Source: Alterinioella nitratireducens
GTDB lineage: Bacteria; Pseudomonadota; Alphaproteobacteria; Rhodobacterales; Rhodobacteraceae
Assembly (NCBI RefSeq): GCF_013155465.1
Contig: NZ_JABJVX010000015.1
Span: 1 to 62,042 of the forward strand
Length of the DNA: 62,042 bases
Direction: 5' to 3'
Shown here: positions 25,750 through 34,014 of the stretch, in pieces
How positions within the stretch are numbered: the first letter of the stretch is position 1
Layout: the number at the start of each line of letters is the position of its first letter
Notes under the pieces: model-generated
Seen by the model: only the letters and a program-made list of their open reading frames with translations
Told to the model about the DNA's origin: nothing
The model's database searches: none
Translations under genes and position numbers: made by a program

Positions 25750-26638
25750 GCAACTGATCGACCCCGCCGCGCCGCAGGTGCCGGTCATGGTGCAGGGCGC
25801 CACCGGCCGCGCCGCTCGCCAGCACATCAAGCTGATGCTGGGACACGGCACCAACATCGTCGCCGGGATCTCGCCCAAGGCCGCGGGTGAGGTGCAGGAC
25901 GGCGTGCCCATCTTCGCCACCTGCGCCGAAGCGGTGGAGGGCACCGGCGCGCGGGTCAGCCTGCCGATGGTGCCGCCGATGTCCGTCCTGCCCGCCGCGC
26001 GCGAGGCACTAGAGGCCGGGGTGCGGCTGATCGTGACGGTGACCGAGGGGATGCCAGTGCGCGACGCCATGCACCTACACGCGCTGATCCGCGAGCATGG
26101 CGCCGAATGGACCGGCGCCTCCTCTCCCGGGCTGGCCGTGCCCGGGCGGTGCAAGCTGGGCTTCCTGCCCGATGCCTGCCTCGCCCTCGGCCCCATCGCG
26201 CTCTGGTCGAAAAGCGGGACGCTGTCCTACGAGACGGCCCTGCGATTGAAATCCCGCGGCCTCGGACAGTCGGCCTGGATCGGGGTCGGCGGCGACGCGG
26301 TCAAGGGCACCCGGTTCGCCGACCTCGTCCCGCTCTTCCGCGATCACACCCCCACCCGGGCCGTCGTCATCGTCGGAGAGATCGGCGGCACCGAGGAAGA
26401 GGACCTGGCCGCCCGTCTGGCGCAAGAGCCGCTGGACAAACCGGTCTATGCCATCCTCGCCGGCTCGGCCGCGCCCGAGGGCAAGACCATGGGCCATGCC
26501 GGCGCCATCGTCAGCGGCGGCAAGGGCACCTTCGAAAGCAAGGCCGAGGCGCTCCAGTCCGCGGGCGTCCACGTCTTCCGCGCCATCCCGCCACTCGTCG
26601 ACCGGGTGGCCCAAGACTTCCAGAAAGAGACAGCATGA
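25742..26638 (+). CDS. Acyl-CoA ligase alpha subunit (SucD/MtkB type)
   Basis: A 298-residue CoA-binding subunit. The N-terminal Rossmann-like CoA domain has VMVQGATGRAARQHIKLML and the conserved segment VAGISPKAAGEVQDGVPIF. The active-site phosphohistidine is in KTMGHAGAIVSGGKGTFESK. With the beta subunit it forms a succinyl-CoA-synthetase-like ligase. Placement with an acyl-CoA dehydrogenase and an HpcH/HpaI protein favours a pathway-specific acid such as a malate or methylated malate analogue over succinate; that is inference. Confidence 0.92.
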   Translation: MLEQLIDPAAPQVPVMVQGATGRAARQHIKLMLGHGTNIVAGISPKAAGEVQDGVPIFATCAEAVEGTGARVSLPMVPPMSVLPAAREALEAGVRLIVTVTEGMPVRDAMHLHALIREHGAEWTGASSPGLAVPGRCKLGFLPDACLALGPIALWSKSGTLSYETALRLKSRGLGQSAWIGVGGDAVKGTRFADLVPLFRDHTPTRAVVIVGEIGGTEEEDLAARLAQEPLDKPVYAILAGSAAPEGKTMGHAGAIVSGGKGTFESKAEALQSAGVHVFRAIPPLVDRVAQDFQKETA

Positions 26639-27807
26639 AACCGACCTTTACCGACGAACAACGGGCCATGGTGGGCACCGTCCGCGAACTGACCCAGGGC
26701 AAATTCATCGACCGGGGCCTCAAGTGGATGGACGGCACCTTCCCCTGGGACAACATGAAGGAACTGGCCGAGATCGGCGTTCTCGGCATGTCGGTCCCCG
26801 AGGAATACGGCGGCCTCGGCCTGCCGGTGATGGACACCGCCCTCGTCCTCGAGGAGATCGCCAAGGGTTGCTACGTCACCGCCATGGCCGTCCTCGGCGA
26901 GGTCGGCGTGCAGTGCCGCGTCATCTCGACCTACGCGCCGGACAGCATCAAGGAGGCGATCCTGCCCGGCGTCGTCACCGGCGAGAACATCCTCGCCGTC
27001 TGCATGACCGAGCCACACGCCGGCACCGATGTCGCCAACTACAAGACCAACACGCGGGTCAAGGGCGACCGGGTGGTGGTGAACGGGGTCAAGACGCTGA
27101 TCTCGCGCGCGCCGGAGGCCGCGATGTTCGTGGTCTTCACCCGCGTGAACGACGTCCCCGGCCACGAGGGCATCGGCTGCGTCCTGATCCCCGGCGGCAC
27201 CGAGGGCCTCTCGGTCACCGGCAACTACCACACGATGGGCGGCGAATACCTCCACGAGGTGCGGTTCGAGAACGTGGAGCTCCCGCGCGAGAACCTAGTC
27301 ATCGACGACAACGGCATGAAGAAGCTGCTGAACGCCTTCAACACCCAGCGCTGCCTCAACCCCTCCATCTCGCTCGGCCTCGCCGAGGGGGCCTTCGACG
27401 CCGCGCTGGCCTTCGCGCAGGAGCGCACCGCCTTCGGCCGCGCCATCGGCGACTTTCAGGGGATGCGCTGGAAGCTGGCGGACATGTACAAGGACATCGA
27501 GGCCGGGCGCGGCCTGCTCTACAGGGCCTGCGCCAGCGCCAACCCCTTCCCCGACCCGTTCCTCGCGGCGACGGCGAAGATCTTCAACAACGAGATGGCC
27601 CTGCGCGTGACCTCCGAGGCGGTGCAGATCCACGGCGGCTACGGGTTCACCGACGAATACCTCGTCAGCCGGCACTACCGGGGCGTGCGCTACGGCACCC
27701 TTGGCGGCGGGACGTCCGAGACGCTGCGCGACCTGATCGGCAAGCGCCTGATGCGGGACGGGGACATGGGCGACGGCATCCTGAGCCGTGTTCTGGACGA
27801 AGCCTGA
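26635..27807 (+). CDS. Acyl-CoA dehydrogenase
   Basis: A 390-residue flavoprotein of the acyl-CoA dehydrogenase family, introducing a 2,3-double bond and passing electrons to ETF. Visible signatures are EEYGGLGLPVMDTALVLEEI, the flavin-contact region VCMTEPHAGTDVANYKTNTR, NAGGEY-like GGEYLHEVRFENVELPREN, FGRAIGDFQGMRWKLADMYKDIEAGR and AVQIHGGYGFTDEYLVSRHYR. It overlaps the ligase alpha stop (ATGA at 26635-26638) and precedes the aldolase by 21 bp, so the four genes form one operon. Confidence 0.94.
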   Translation: MKPTFTDEQRAMVGTVRELTQGKFIDRGLKWMDGTFPWDNMKELAEIGVLGMSVPEEYGGLGLPVMDTALVLEEIAKGCYVTAMAVLGEVGVQCRVISTYAPDSIKEAILPGVVTGENILAVCMTEPHAGTDVANYKTNTRVKGDRVVVNGVKTLISRAPEAAMFVVFTRVNDVPGHEGIGCVLIPGGTEGLSVTGNYHTMGGEYLHEVRFENVELPRENLVIDDNGMKKLLNAFNTQRCLNPSISLGLAEGAFDAALAFAQERTAFGRAIGDFQGMRWKLADMYKDIEAGRGLLYRACASANPFPDPFLAATAKIFNNEMALRVTSEAVQIHGGYGFTDEYLVSRHYRGVRYGTLGGGTSETLRDLIGKRLMRDGDMGDGILSRVLDEA

Positions 27808-27828
27808 CCGGCCATAGGGAGGACTGAC

Positions 27829-28617
27829 ATGGCACGTACCTTCGACAATCCGCTGAAGGCGAAACTGGCGAAAGGAGAGCCGGCGCTCGGCATGAGCGTC
27901 CGGCTGTCCCGGACCCCCGACATCGCCCGCATCGCCAAGAGCACCGGGCACGACTTCCTGTTCATCGATATCCAGCACTCGATCTTCAACGCCGAGACCC
28001 TGTCCAACATGGCGCAGACGGCGGTGGAGATCGGGATCGCCCCGGTTGTTCGTGTCCGCTCCATCGACGATCCGGACGTGTCGCTCCTCCTCGACAACTG
28101 CGTCACGGGGATCGTCTACCCGGACATCGCCAACGCGGCCGAGGCGCAGAAGGCCGTCGACACCTGCAAGTTCGCGCCGCTCGGAAAGCGGTCGGTCACC
28201 GGCGGCTACCCGATGTTCGACTTCGCCGCCGTCCCCCTGTCCGAGGCCATACCGCAGATGAACGCGGCGACGCTCGTCGTGGTCATGGTCGAGACCGTCG
28301 AGGGGCTCGAGAACGTCGAAGATATCGCGGCGGTCAAGGGCGTCGACGTGATCCACGTCGGCACCAACGACCTGCTCGTCAACATGGGCATCCCCGGCAA
28401 GTTCGACGACCCGCGCATCATCGAGGCGCAGGAGCGCGTCAACGCGGCCTGCGCGGCCAACGGCATCGTCGCGGGCTGCGGCGGCAACCGCAGCGTGGAG
28501 CGGCAGGCGAACGCGATCCGCAAGGGCGCGCGGTTCCTGACCACGCAGACCGACATCGGCTTCCTGTCCTCGGCGGCCAGGGCCTGGATCGACGGGCTGA
28601 AGGAGGCACTAGCCTAG
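27829..28617 (+). CDS. HpcH/HpaI aldolase/citrate-lyase family protein
   Basis: A 262-residue class II pyruvate-type aldolase. It has the family segments GMSVRLSRTPDIARIAKSTGHDFLFIDIQHS, PVVRVRSIDDP, GIVYPDI, the metal-binding Glu in VVMVETVEGLENVEDI and Asp in VDVIHVGTNDLLVNMG, which resemble the HpcH E...D pair. Such enzymes cleave 4-hydroxy-2-oxo acids or citramalyl/malyl-CoA-like compounds to pyruvate or related units. As last gene of the ligase/dehydrogenase operon it may split the activated product. It overlaps convergently with the gene ending at 28609. Confidence 0.92.
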   Translation: MARTFDNPLKAKLAKGEPALGMSVRLSRTPDIARIAKSTGHDFLFIDIQHSIFNAETLSNMAQTAVEIGIAPVVRVRSIDDPDVSLLLDNCVTGIVYPDIANAAEAQKAVDTCKFAPLGKRSVTGGYPMFDFAAVPLSEAIPQMNAATLVVVMVETVEGLENVEDIAAVKGVDVIHVGTNDLLVNMGIPGKFDDPRIIEAQERVNAACAANGIVAGCGGNRSVERQANAIRKGARFLTTQTDIGFLSSAARAWIDGLKEALA

Positions 28618-29133
28618 CCCGGCCACGCCCACCACGGCGGCGATGGCGAGAATGGCCACCGGCGGCAGGCGGGTGGTCAGCGACAGCGTCGCCGCCGCCA
28701 CGGTGATCACCCACGAGATCGGCCCGCTCGCCGCCGCGAGCGTCAGCAGGATCGCACTCGACACCACCAGCCCCACCGTCATCGGCACCAGCCCCCGGCG
28801 CAGGACCACGAACCAGCGCATCTCGGACCAGCGCGTCCAGGCGCGGGCGACGATGGCCCCGATGATGATCGACGGCGCGACGAAGACCGCCGTGGCCGCC
28901 AGCCCGCCCCCGATCCCGAACAGCCGCCAGCCGATCAGAGTCACGAACAGCGTGTTCGGCCCGGGCGAGGCCTGCGCCAGCGCGAAGAGCGAGGTGAACT
29001 CCTGGGCCGTCAGCCAGCCGTTCTCGGCCACCAGCACCCGCTGCAATTCGCCCAGGATCACGTTGATCCCGCCGATGGCCAGCAGGCTCTGGATCACCAT
29101 CTGCCCGAGCAGGTCGATCAGCTGGTCAGACAT
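28609..29133 (-). CDS. Chromate-transporter-like (CHR) half protein 2
   Basis: A 174-residue membrane protein of the CHR family in its short single-domain form. It has the family motif near the N-terminus, LFALAQASPGPNTLFVTLIGWRLFG (PGP core), and about five to six hydrophobic segments. Short CHR proteins usually occur as pairs forming a heterodimer, here with the gene at 29692. Chromate export has been shown for some; others sit in transport operons of unknown substrate. It is the last gene of the tct operon and overlaps its partner by 8 bp. Confidence 0.88.
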   Translation of the reverse strand: MSDQLIDLLGQMVIQSLLAIGGINVILGELQRVLVAENGWLTAQEFTSLFALAQASPGPNTLFVTLIGWRLFGIGGGLAATAVFVAPSIIIGAIVARAWTRWSEMRWFVVLRRGLVPMTVGLVVSSAILLTLAAASGPISWVITVAAATLSLTTRLPPVAILAIAAVVGVAGLG

Positions 29134-29692
29134 GGGTCCGCGCCTTCCAAAGGTAGAGGCCGATGGACAGCGGCGCGCAGCCGAGGATCACCCAGAGCAG
29201 CGGGACCCGGAAGCCGATCACCAGCACGATGACGAGCGCGCCGACGCCCCATGCGACGGGATTGCCCCGCTGCGGCCAGAACAACCGCAGGGCGACCGCG
29301 ATCAGGAGCCCGGCCGCCGCCGAGGCGATGGTCCCGGTTGCCCGCTGGACTGCCGGCACGTCGGCCACGCCAGAATAGATGATCGCAAGAGTCAGCGCGA
29401 TGATGACCGGCAAGAGGAGCAAGCCCCCCAGGCAGGCCAGCGCCCCGGCCCAGCCGGCGATCCGCATTCCGAAGATGACCGAGATGTTGACGATGTTCGG
29501 CCCCGGCAGGATCTGGCAGATCGCCAGAACCTCCGAGAATTCCTCGTGCGTCATCCAGCGGCGCCGCGTGACCAGCTCGTGGACCACGACGGGCAGGACG
29601 CCGCCGAAGCCGGTCACGCCGATCAGCAGCCAGCAGCGGAACATCGCGCCGAGTGTGGTCTCTGTCGGGGCGCCGGGTGGCGGACCTGTCAC
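29126..29692 (-). CDS. Chromate-transporter-like (CHR) half protein 1
   Basis: A 188-residue CHR-family membrane protein with TGFGGVLPVVVHELVTRRRWMTHEEFSEVLAICQILPGPNIVNISVIFG, containing the LPGPN family motif, followed by several membrane helices. The start is unclear. I use GTG at 29692, which overlaps the end of the SDR gene; ATG at 29644 (MFRCWLLIG) is an alternative. Presence between a TTT uptake system and a half-size partner suggests a role in the same substrate's movement or in anion balance. Confidence 0.85.
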   Translation of the reverse strand: MTGPPPGAPTETTLGAMFRCWLLIGVTGFGGVLPVVVHELVTRRRWMTHEEFSEVLAICQILPGPNIVNISVIFGMRIAGWAGALACLGGLLLLPVIIALTLAIIYSGVADVPAVQRATGTIASAAAGLLIAVALRLFWPQRGNPVAWGVGALVIVLVIGFRVPLLWVILGCAPLSIGLYLWKARTHV

Positions 29693-30453
29693 GTCACCGC
29701 GCACAATCCGCCATCCACGTTGATCGCCGTGCCGGTGACGTAAGAGGCCGCGTCCGAGGCGAGGAAGCAGGCGACGTTGGCGAATTCCTCCGCCTCCCCC
29801 AGCCGCTTCAAGGGCACCTTGTCGGCGGTGGGCTTCAGGAAGGCCTCGTAGTCGTCCTGCCCCGACGCCGCGAAGCGGCGCTCCCACTGACCGGACTTGA
29901 TCTTGCCCACGCAGAGCGCGTTGACGAGGACGTTCCACGGCGCCAGTTCCTTGGACAGGGCCTTGGTCAGGGTGATCCCCGCGCCCCGGCTGACCGAGGT
30001 CGGCAGGCTGCCGCCGTCAGGGGTCTTCCCGACGATCGCCGTGACGTTCAGCACCCGCCCCCAGTGCTGCGCCTTCATTCCCGGCAGGACGGCGCGGGTC
30101 AGGGCCAGCGGCGCGTGGAGCTTGAGGTCCATGTCCTCGATCATCCGGTCGCGGGTCGCGTCCTCCACCGGGCCGCGCTGGGAGGAGCCGGCGTTGTTGA
30201 CCAGGATGTCGATGGTTCCGAACCGGTCCAGCGCCTCGGCCACCGCCGCGTCGCGGGCGGCCGCGTCGGTGATATCGCAGGCGATCGGATGGGCGGCCGC
30301 GATCTCCGCCGCCGCGCTTTCGAGGTCGCCCCTGCCACGCGCAAGCATCACGACCCGGGCGCCCGAGGCGGCCATCCGCCGGGCCATGGCGAGGCCGAGT
30401 CCCTTGCTCGCCCCGGTGATCAGGGCGGTGCGTCCGGTCAGGTCGATCTGCAT
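29689..30453 (-). CDS. SDR-family protein with altered active site
   Basis: A 254-residue short-chain dehydrogenase/reductase fold. The cofactor motif TGASKGLGLA (residues 14-23) and NNAG (near 91) are intact. In place of the catalytic Y-x-x-x-K the aligned segment reads LPTSVSRGAGITLTKALSKEL, that is Thr and Arg where Tyr and Lys are expected. The following strand VLVNALCVGKIKSGQW also differs from the common PG motif. I recall a betaproteobacterial subgroup with the same LPTSVSR pattern. It may be a reductase with a different mechanism or a non-catalytic binding protein. It is co-transcribed with tctCBA. Confidence 0.85.
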   Translation of the reverse strand: MQIDLTGRTALITGASKGLGLAMARRMAASGARVVMLARGRGDLESAAAEIAAAHPIACDITDAAARDAAVAEALDRFGTIDILVNNAGSSQRGPVEDATRDRMIEDMDLKLHAPLALTRAVLPGMKAQHWGRVLNVTAIVGKTPDGGSLPTSVSRGAGITLTKALSKELAPWNVLVNALCVGKIKSGQWERRFAASGQDDYEAFLKPTADKVPLKRLGEAEEFANVACFLASDAASYVTGTAINVDGGLCAVT

Positions 30454-30462
30454 GAAGGTCTC

Positions 30463-31989
30463 CTAGTCATCCGCCCCGCCTGTCAGATGCTCCTTCCGAC
30501 GGTTTCTGCGGCTGTCGCGCAGGATCACCCAAGTCGTCCAGACCAGCAGCAGGGCGGTCATCGCCAGAAGCGTGCCACTGATCGGCCGTGTCAGCATCTC
30601 GGTGAAATCGCCCCGGTAGATCAGCATCGCCCGCTTGAAGTTCTCCTCGACCATCGGCCCGAGGATGAAGCCGATCAGCAGCGGCGCGAGTTCGAACCTC
30701 AGAAGCCGCAGGACGTACCCCGCAAATCCGAAAGCAAGGACGAGCACCACGTCGAAGGCGCTGGTCCGCACGGTATAGACGCCGATGCAGATGAAGCAGA
30801 GCACCGCGGGGTAGAGGATGCCGTAGGGGATCTTGAGCAACCGGACCCAGACCCCGATCAGCGGGATGTTCAGGACCAGCAGCATCACGTTGCCGATCCA
30901 GAAGCTGGCGGCGAGGCCCCAGAAGATGTCGGGGTTGCGCTCCATCAGCTGCGGGCCGGGCTGGATGCCGTGAATCAACAGCGCACCCATCATGACGGCC
31001 ATGGTGGCACTGCCCGGAATGCCGAGGGTCATGGTCGGGATGAAGGCCGACTGCACGGCGGCGTTGTTGGCGCTCTCGGGCGACATGATGCCCTCGATCG
31101 CGCCCTTGCCGAATTCCTCGGGATGCTTGGACAGACGCTTTTCAATTGCATAGCCGATGAAAGTCGCGATGGATGGCCCAGTACCCGGCAGCGCGCCGAA
31201 GAAGGCGCCAAGACCCGCACCGCGCAACATCGGCATCCCCGAACGGCGAACCTCGTCCCTGCGGGGAATCATGCTGCGGAAGGTCACCGCCTGGATGAAG
31301 GGTTTGTCGATCTTTTGTCCGATGGACAGGATCACCTCGCTGACGCCAAATAGTCCCATGGCCAGCGCGATGAAGCTGATCCCCTCGTGCAGTTCGAAAT
31401 AGCCGAATGTGAAGCGAGCGATGCCGGTGTTCAGATCCGCGCCGATGGTGCCGAGCAACATGCCTGCGACGACCATCGCAAGGCCCTTGGCCGGCGCGTC
31501 CTGTGTTACCGTCGCGGCGGCGACGAGGCCGAAGACCATGATGGCGAAGTACTCCGCCGGCCCGAATTCCAGCGCCCACTGCACGATCAGCGGCGCCAGG
31601 GAATAGAGCATCAGGATGCCGAAGGTCCCGCCGAAGAAGCTGGCGATGGTGGTCGCGAAGAGGGCGACGCCCGACCGCCCCTGCTGGGTCATCGGGTAGC
31701 CGTCGAGGCAGGTGACCGCGTTGGACGGCGTGCCCGGCAGGTTCAGCAGGATCGAGGACGTCGATCCGCCGTACTCGGCGCCGTAGTAGACGCCGCCCAG
31801 CATGACGAGCGCCGTGGTCGGGTCCAGGTAGAAGGTGATCGGCAGGAGCATCGAGACCGCCGCCAGCGATCCGATCCCCGGCAGCGCGCCGAAGAACGTC
31901 CCGAGGAAGACCCCGAGAAAGCAGTACATCAGGTTCTGCGCAGAGAAGGCGACGTCGAAGCCGGTCGCGATGTTGGCCCAGACATCCAT
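30463..31989 (-). CDS. tctA: TTT transporter large membrane subunit TctA
   Basis: A 508-residue permease of the tripartite tricarboxylate transporter family with about 10-12 membrane helices. Family motifs are GTFFGALPGIGSLAAVSMLLPITF near the N-terminus, GVYYGAEYGGSTSSILLNLPGTPSNAVTCLDGYPM, and the internal repeat GAFFGALPGTGPSIATFIGYAIEK with IMSPESANNAAVQSAFIPTMTLGIPGSATMAVMMGAL. Length is standard. It starts 2 bp after tctB and forms the translocation channel for a carboxylate captured by TctC. Confidence 0.96.
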   Translation of the reverse strand: MDVWANIATGFDVAFSAQNLMYCFLGVFLGTFFGALPGIGSLAAVSMLLPITFYLDPTTALVMLGGVYYGAEYGGSTSSILLNLPGTPSNAVTCLDGYPMTQQGRSGVALFATTIASFFGGTFGILMLYSLAPLIVQWALEFGPAEYFAIMVFGLVAAATVTQDAPAKGLAMVVAGMLLGTIGADLNTGIARFTFGYFELHEGISFIALAMGLFGVSEVILSIGQKIDKPFIQAVTFRSMIPRRDEVRRSGMPMLRGAGLGAFFGALPGTGPSIATFIGYAIEKRLSKHPEEFGKGAIEGIMSPESANNAAVQSAFIPTMTLGIPGSATMAVMMGALLIHGIQPGPQLMERNPDIFWGLAASFWIGNVMLLVLNIPLIGVWVRLLKIPYGILYPAVLCFICIGVYTVRTSAFDVVLVLAFGFAGYVLRLLRFELAPLLIGFILGPMVEENFKRAMLIYRGDFTEMLTRPISGTLLAMTALLLVWTTWVILRDSRRNRRKEHLTGGADD

Positions 31990-31990
31990 C

Positions 31991-32437
31991 TCAGAGATCC
32001 CACCAGAAGGCCGGGATCGGCAGTCGCAGAAGCAGGACGAAGAGAACCCAGCAGATCAGGGCGACCGAGACCGAGGTGATGGCAAGCATCCTCCAGCCGG
32101 CGTCCCGGTTGCCGAGGATCGAGATCGCCGCGGTGACCAGCGCCGCGCCGACAAGGCCGATGCGGGGGAGCAGCAGGGCGAAGGCGCCGATCGAGGCCAG
32201 GACGGCGACCAGCGGCCGCCAGTAGAGATCGGGCGCCGGTTCATCGATCCTCAGGCTCGACAGCAGGATCACCGCGCCGAGGAACATGGAGATCGCGCCG
32301 AGCCAGTGCGGCACGAAGCCGGGACCCATCCGACCGATGGTTCCCATCGGGTAGCCCATCGACCCGAAGAAGAAGAAGGCGCCGAGAGCGAGGACCAGAA
32401 GGCCCGAAATTGCCTCGACCGGATCGATCCGCGGCAT
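31991..32437 (-). CDS. tctB: TTT transporter small membrane subunit TctB
   Basis: A 148-residue membrane protein with four hydrophobic segments (GLLVLALGAFFFFG; WLGAISMFLGAVILL; LVAVLASIGAFALLLPRIGL; ISVALICWVLFVLLL). The size, the motif G-S-M-G-Y-P-M-G-T-I-G-R-M-G-P-G-F-V-P and the position directly before tctA identify it as the poorly conserved TctB subunit. Confidence 0.93.
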   Translation of the reverse strand: MPRIDPVEAISGLLVLALGAFFFFGSMGYPMGTIGRMGPGFVPHWLGAISMFLGAVILLSSLRIDEPAPDLYWRPLVAVLASIGAFALLLPRIGLVGAALVTAAISILGNRDAGWRMLAITSVSVALICWVLFVLLLRLPIPAFWWDL

Positions 32438-32519
32438 GAAGAATGTCCTGTGATGGGTCGGACGGCGGACCGCCCCCTGTTGGTTTCCGTCCCGACGTTA
32501 GCGCGGAACCTGAACGAAG

Positions 32520-32549
32520 GACGCCCCCGAATCTGCATCCGGGGGCGTC
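32520..32549 (-). terminator. Strong hairpin between tctC and tctB (attenuator-like)
   Basis: A perfect 10-bp GC-rich stem (GACGCCCCCG / CGGGGGCGTC, 10-nt loop) follows the tctC stop by 13 bp on the minus strand. The sequence after it is CTTCGTT, not a good T tract. It may stabilise the tctC message or act as a partial terminator, so that binding protein is made in excess of the membrane subunits. Confidence 0.6.
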
Positions 32550-32562
32550 GTGTTGTCCGGCC

Positions 32563-33540
32563 TTACTCGGCCTGGTCCTTCATGCCGGCCTGTTCGGCGA
32601 CCTCGACCCAGCGATCGAAGTTCATGGCCATGAAGTCCGCGGTCTCCTGCGCACTCATCGGGCGCGGGGTGCCCCCGTCGTTGGCAAGGAACTCGGCGAA
32701 CTGGTCGGTCTCGAGCACTTCGTTGATGGCGGCGTTCAGCTCGTCCACCCGCGCCTGCTCCATGCCCGCCGGGCCGAGGATGGCCCACCATTGGATCACC
32801 TCAAAATCGTCGAGGCCGCTTTCGGCCAGGGTCGGCGTGTCGGGCATGGCGTCAGACCGCTCGAGACTGGTGATGGCGATGGGCGTGATGTTGCCCGCCT
32901 CCACCTGCGGCAGCATCTGTGTCATCGACCCGATCGAGTACTCGATGAAGCCGCCCATGACGTCAGTCATGGCGGGGCCGCCACCCGGGTACTGAACCAC
33001 CTGCACGTTAGACCCGACGGCCTGGTTTAGCAGCTCCCCCGCGAAATGCTGGATCGACCCGACGCCAGTGGCCCCGTAGCTGAGGTCGTCGTTGGAGCGG
33101 ATATAGTCGAAGAAGGCCTCAGGCTCCGTTGCTTCGATGTCGGGCTTGGCTCCGATCACCAGCGGCACCTGTCCGATCAGGGCAATAGGTGTGAAGTCGG
33201 CGCGCGGATCAAAGGGCAGATCGTCACGCACGGCGGCGTTCATGGTGAACGTCACCGAGGCAATCATGATGTTGTACCCGTCCGGGTCCTGCTGGGCAAG
33301 ATAAGCCGAGCCGATCGTGGCGCCGCCACCAGGGCGGTTCTCAACTACAACGGGCTGACCCCATTGCTCTGACAACTGCAGGCCAAGTTGCCGAGCGACG
33401 ATGTCGTTGGACCCACCGGGCGAGAAAGGAACCGTAAGGGTTACCGGTTCGTTCGGGAAATCTTGCGCAATTGCTGTGGTGGCGGCTGCGGCTGTCAGGC
33501 CCGCAGCGATTCCAATTTTGGCTAGTGACATACGGCTCAT
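32563..33540 (-). CDS. tctC: TTT substrate-binding protein TctC
   Basis: A 325-residue periplasmic binding protein of the Bug/TctC family. Residues 1-24 form a signal peptide (MSRMSLAKIGIAAGLTAAAA, then TTAIAQ). The mature start DFPNEPVTLTVPFSPGGSNDIVARQL and the VVENRPGGGATIGSAYLA, YGATGVGSIQHFAGELL and VQYPGGGPAMTDVMGG segments are typical ligand-loop motifs. The start at 33540 has a ggagg Shine-Dalgarno; longer frames are artefacts. It lies 125 bp upstream of tctB. The ligand is unknown but should be the substrate of the catabolic genes. Confidence 0.95.
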   Translation of the reverse strand: MSRMSLAKIGIAAGLTAAAATTAIAQDFPNEPVTLTVPFSPGGSNDIVARQLGLQLSEQWGQPVVVENRPGGGATIGSAYLAQQDPDGYNIMIASVTFTMNAAVRDDLPFDPRADFTPIALIGQVPLVIGAKPDIEATEPEAFFDYIRSNDDLSYGATGVGSIQHFAGELLNQAVGSNVQVVQYPGGGPAMTDVMGGFIEYSIGSMTQMLPQVEAGNITPIAITSLERSDAMPDTPTLAESGLDDFEVIQWWAILGPAGMEQARVDELNAAINEVLETDQFAEFLANDGGTPRPMSAQETADFMAMNFDRWVEVAEQAGMKDQAE

Positions 33541-33674
33541 TTTTTTCCTCCCATGTGCCGGGCGGGGTTCCGGTCCTGTGGACCGGGCACTCGCCCCTTT
33601 ACCCTCGCGGCTGCCCGGCACCGACGCATCGTCTTGCATCCATACCAGATCCTCCCACCGCTCAGAATACGTCT

Positions 33675-33690
33675 GTGTATAAACGTATAC
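33675..33690. promoter_or_regulatory. Putative GntR operator upstream of tctC
   Basis: On the minus strand GTATACGTTTATACAC, a close match to 22627-22642 and related to 21516-21533. It lies 135 bp before the tctC start, in a promoter-sized gap without genes (33541-33861), and links transport to the same regulon as the enzymes. Confidence 0.55.
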
Positions 33691-33861
33691 GCTTGGATTA
33701 GTCAATGACCCCGAGGCCGCTGGACAACTTGTCAGCACTCCGGCGCTCCCTGAGGTATCATACCGTTTACCTGCAACCCTGGGAGCCGCCTCTCAGCCCA
33801 AGGGAGGCAGCAGCCGATGCTTCACCACTTCTTTTGTTAGCGGCTGATCCCGCCCATTGCG

Positions 33862-34014
33862 GACAGCAAGCCCAACCACCCGCGGACCATCGGTCAGTTC
33901 GAGCGGATGACCCGTAAGATCAACGACACCACCTTGAACCGCTTCCACTATGCCAGTCTGGACTTGCCCCCGTTTCACCGGACGCTCAGGCGGTTGCGGT
34001 TTGAGCTGCAATGA
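33862..34014 (+). pseudogene. IS481-type transposase C-terminal fragment
   Basis: An in-frame stretch ending at a TGA encodes SKPNHPRTIGQFERMTRKIN and continues DTTLNRFHYASLDL. This resembles the …HPQTNGQVERMNRTIKDATVKRFHY segment of IS481-family transposases. Only about 50 codons remain, and several conserved positions are changed, so it is a decayed fragment. It overlaps the end of the IS3-type fragment on the other strand. Confidence 0.45.
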
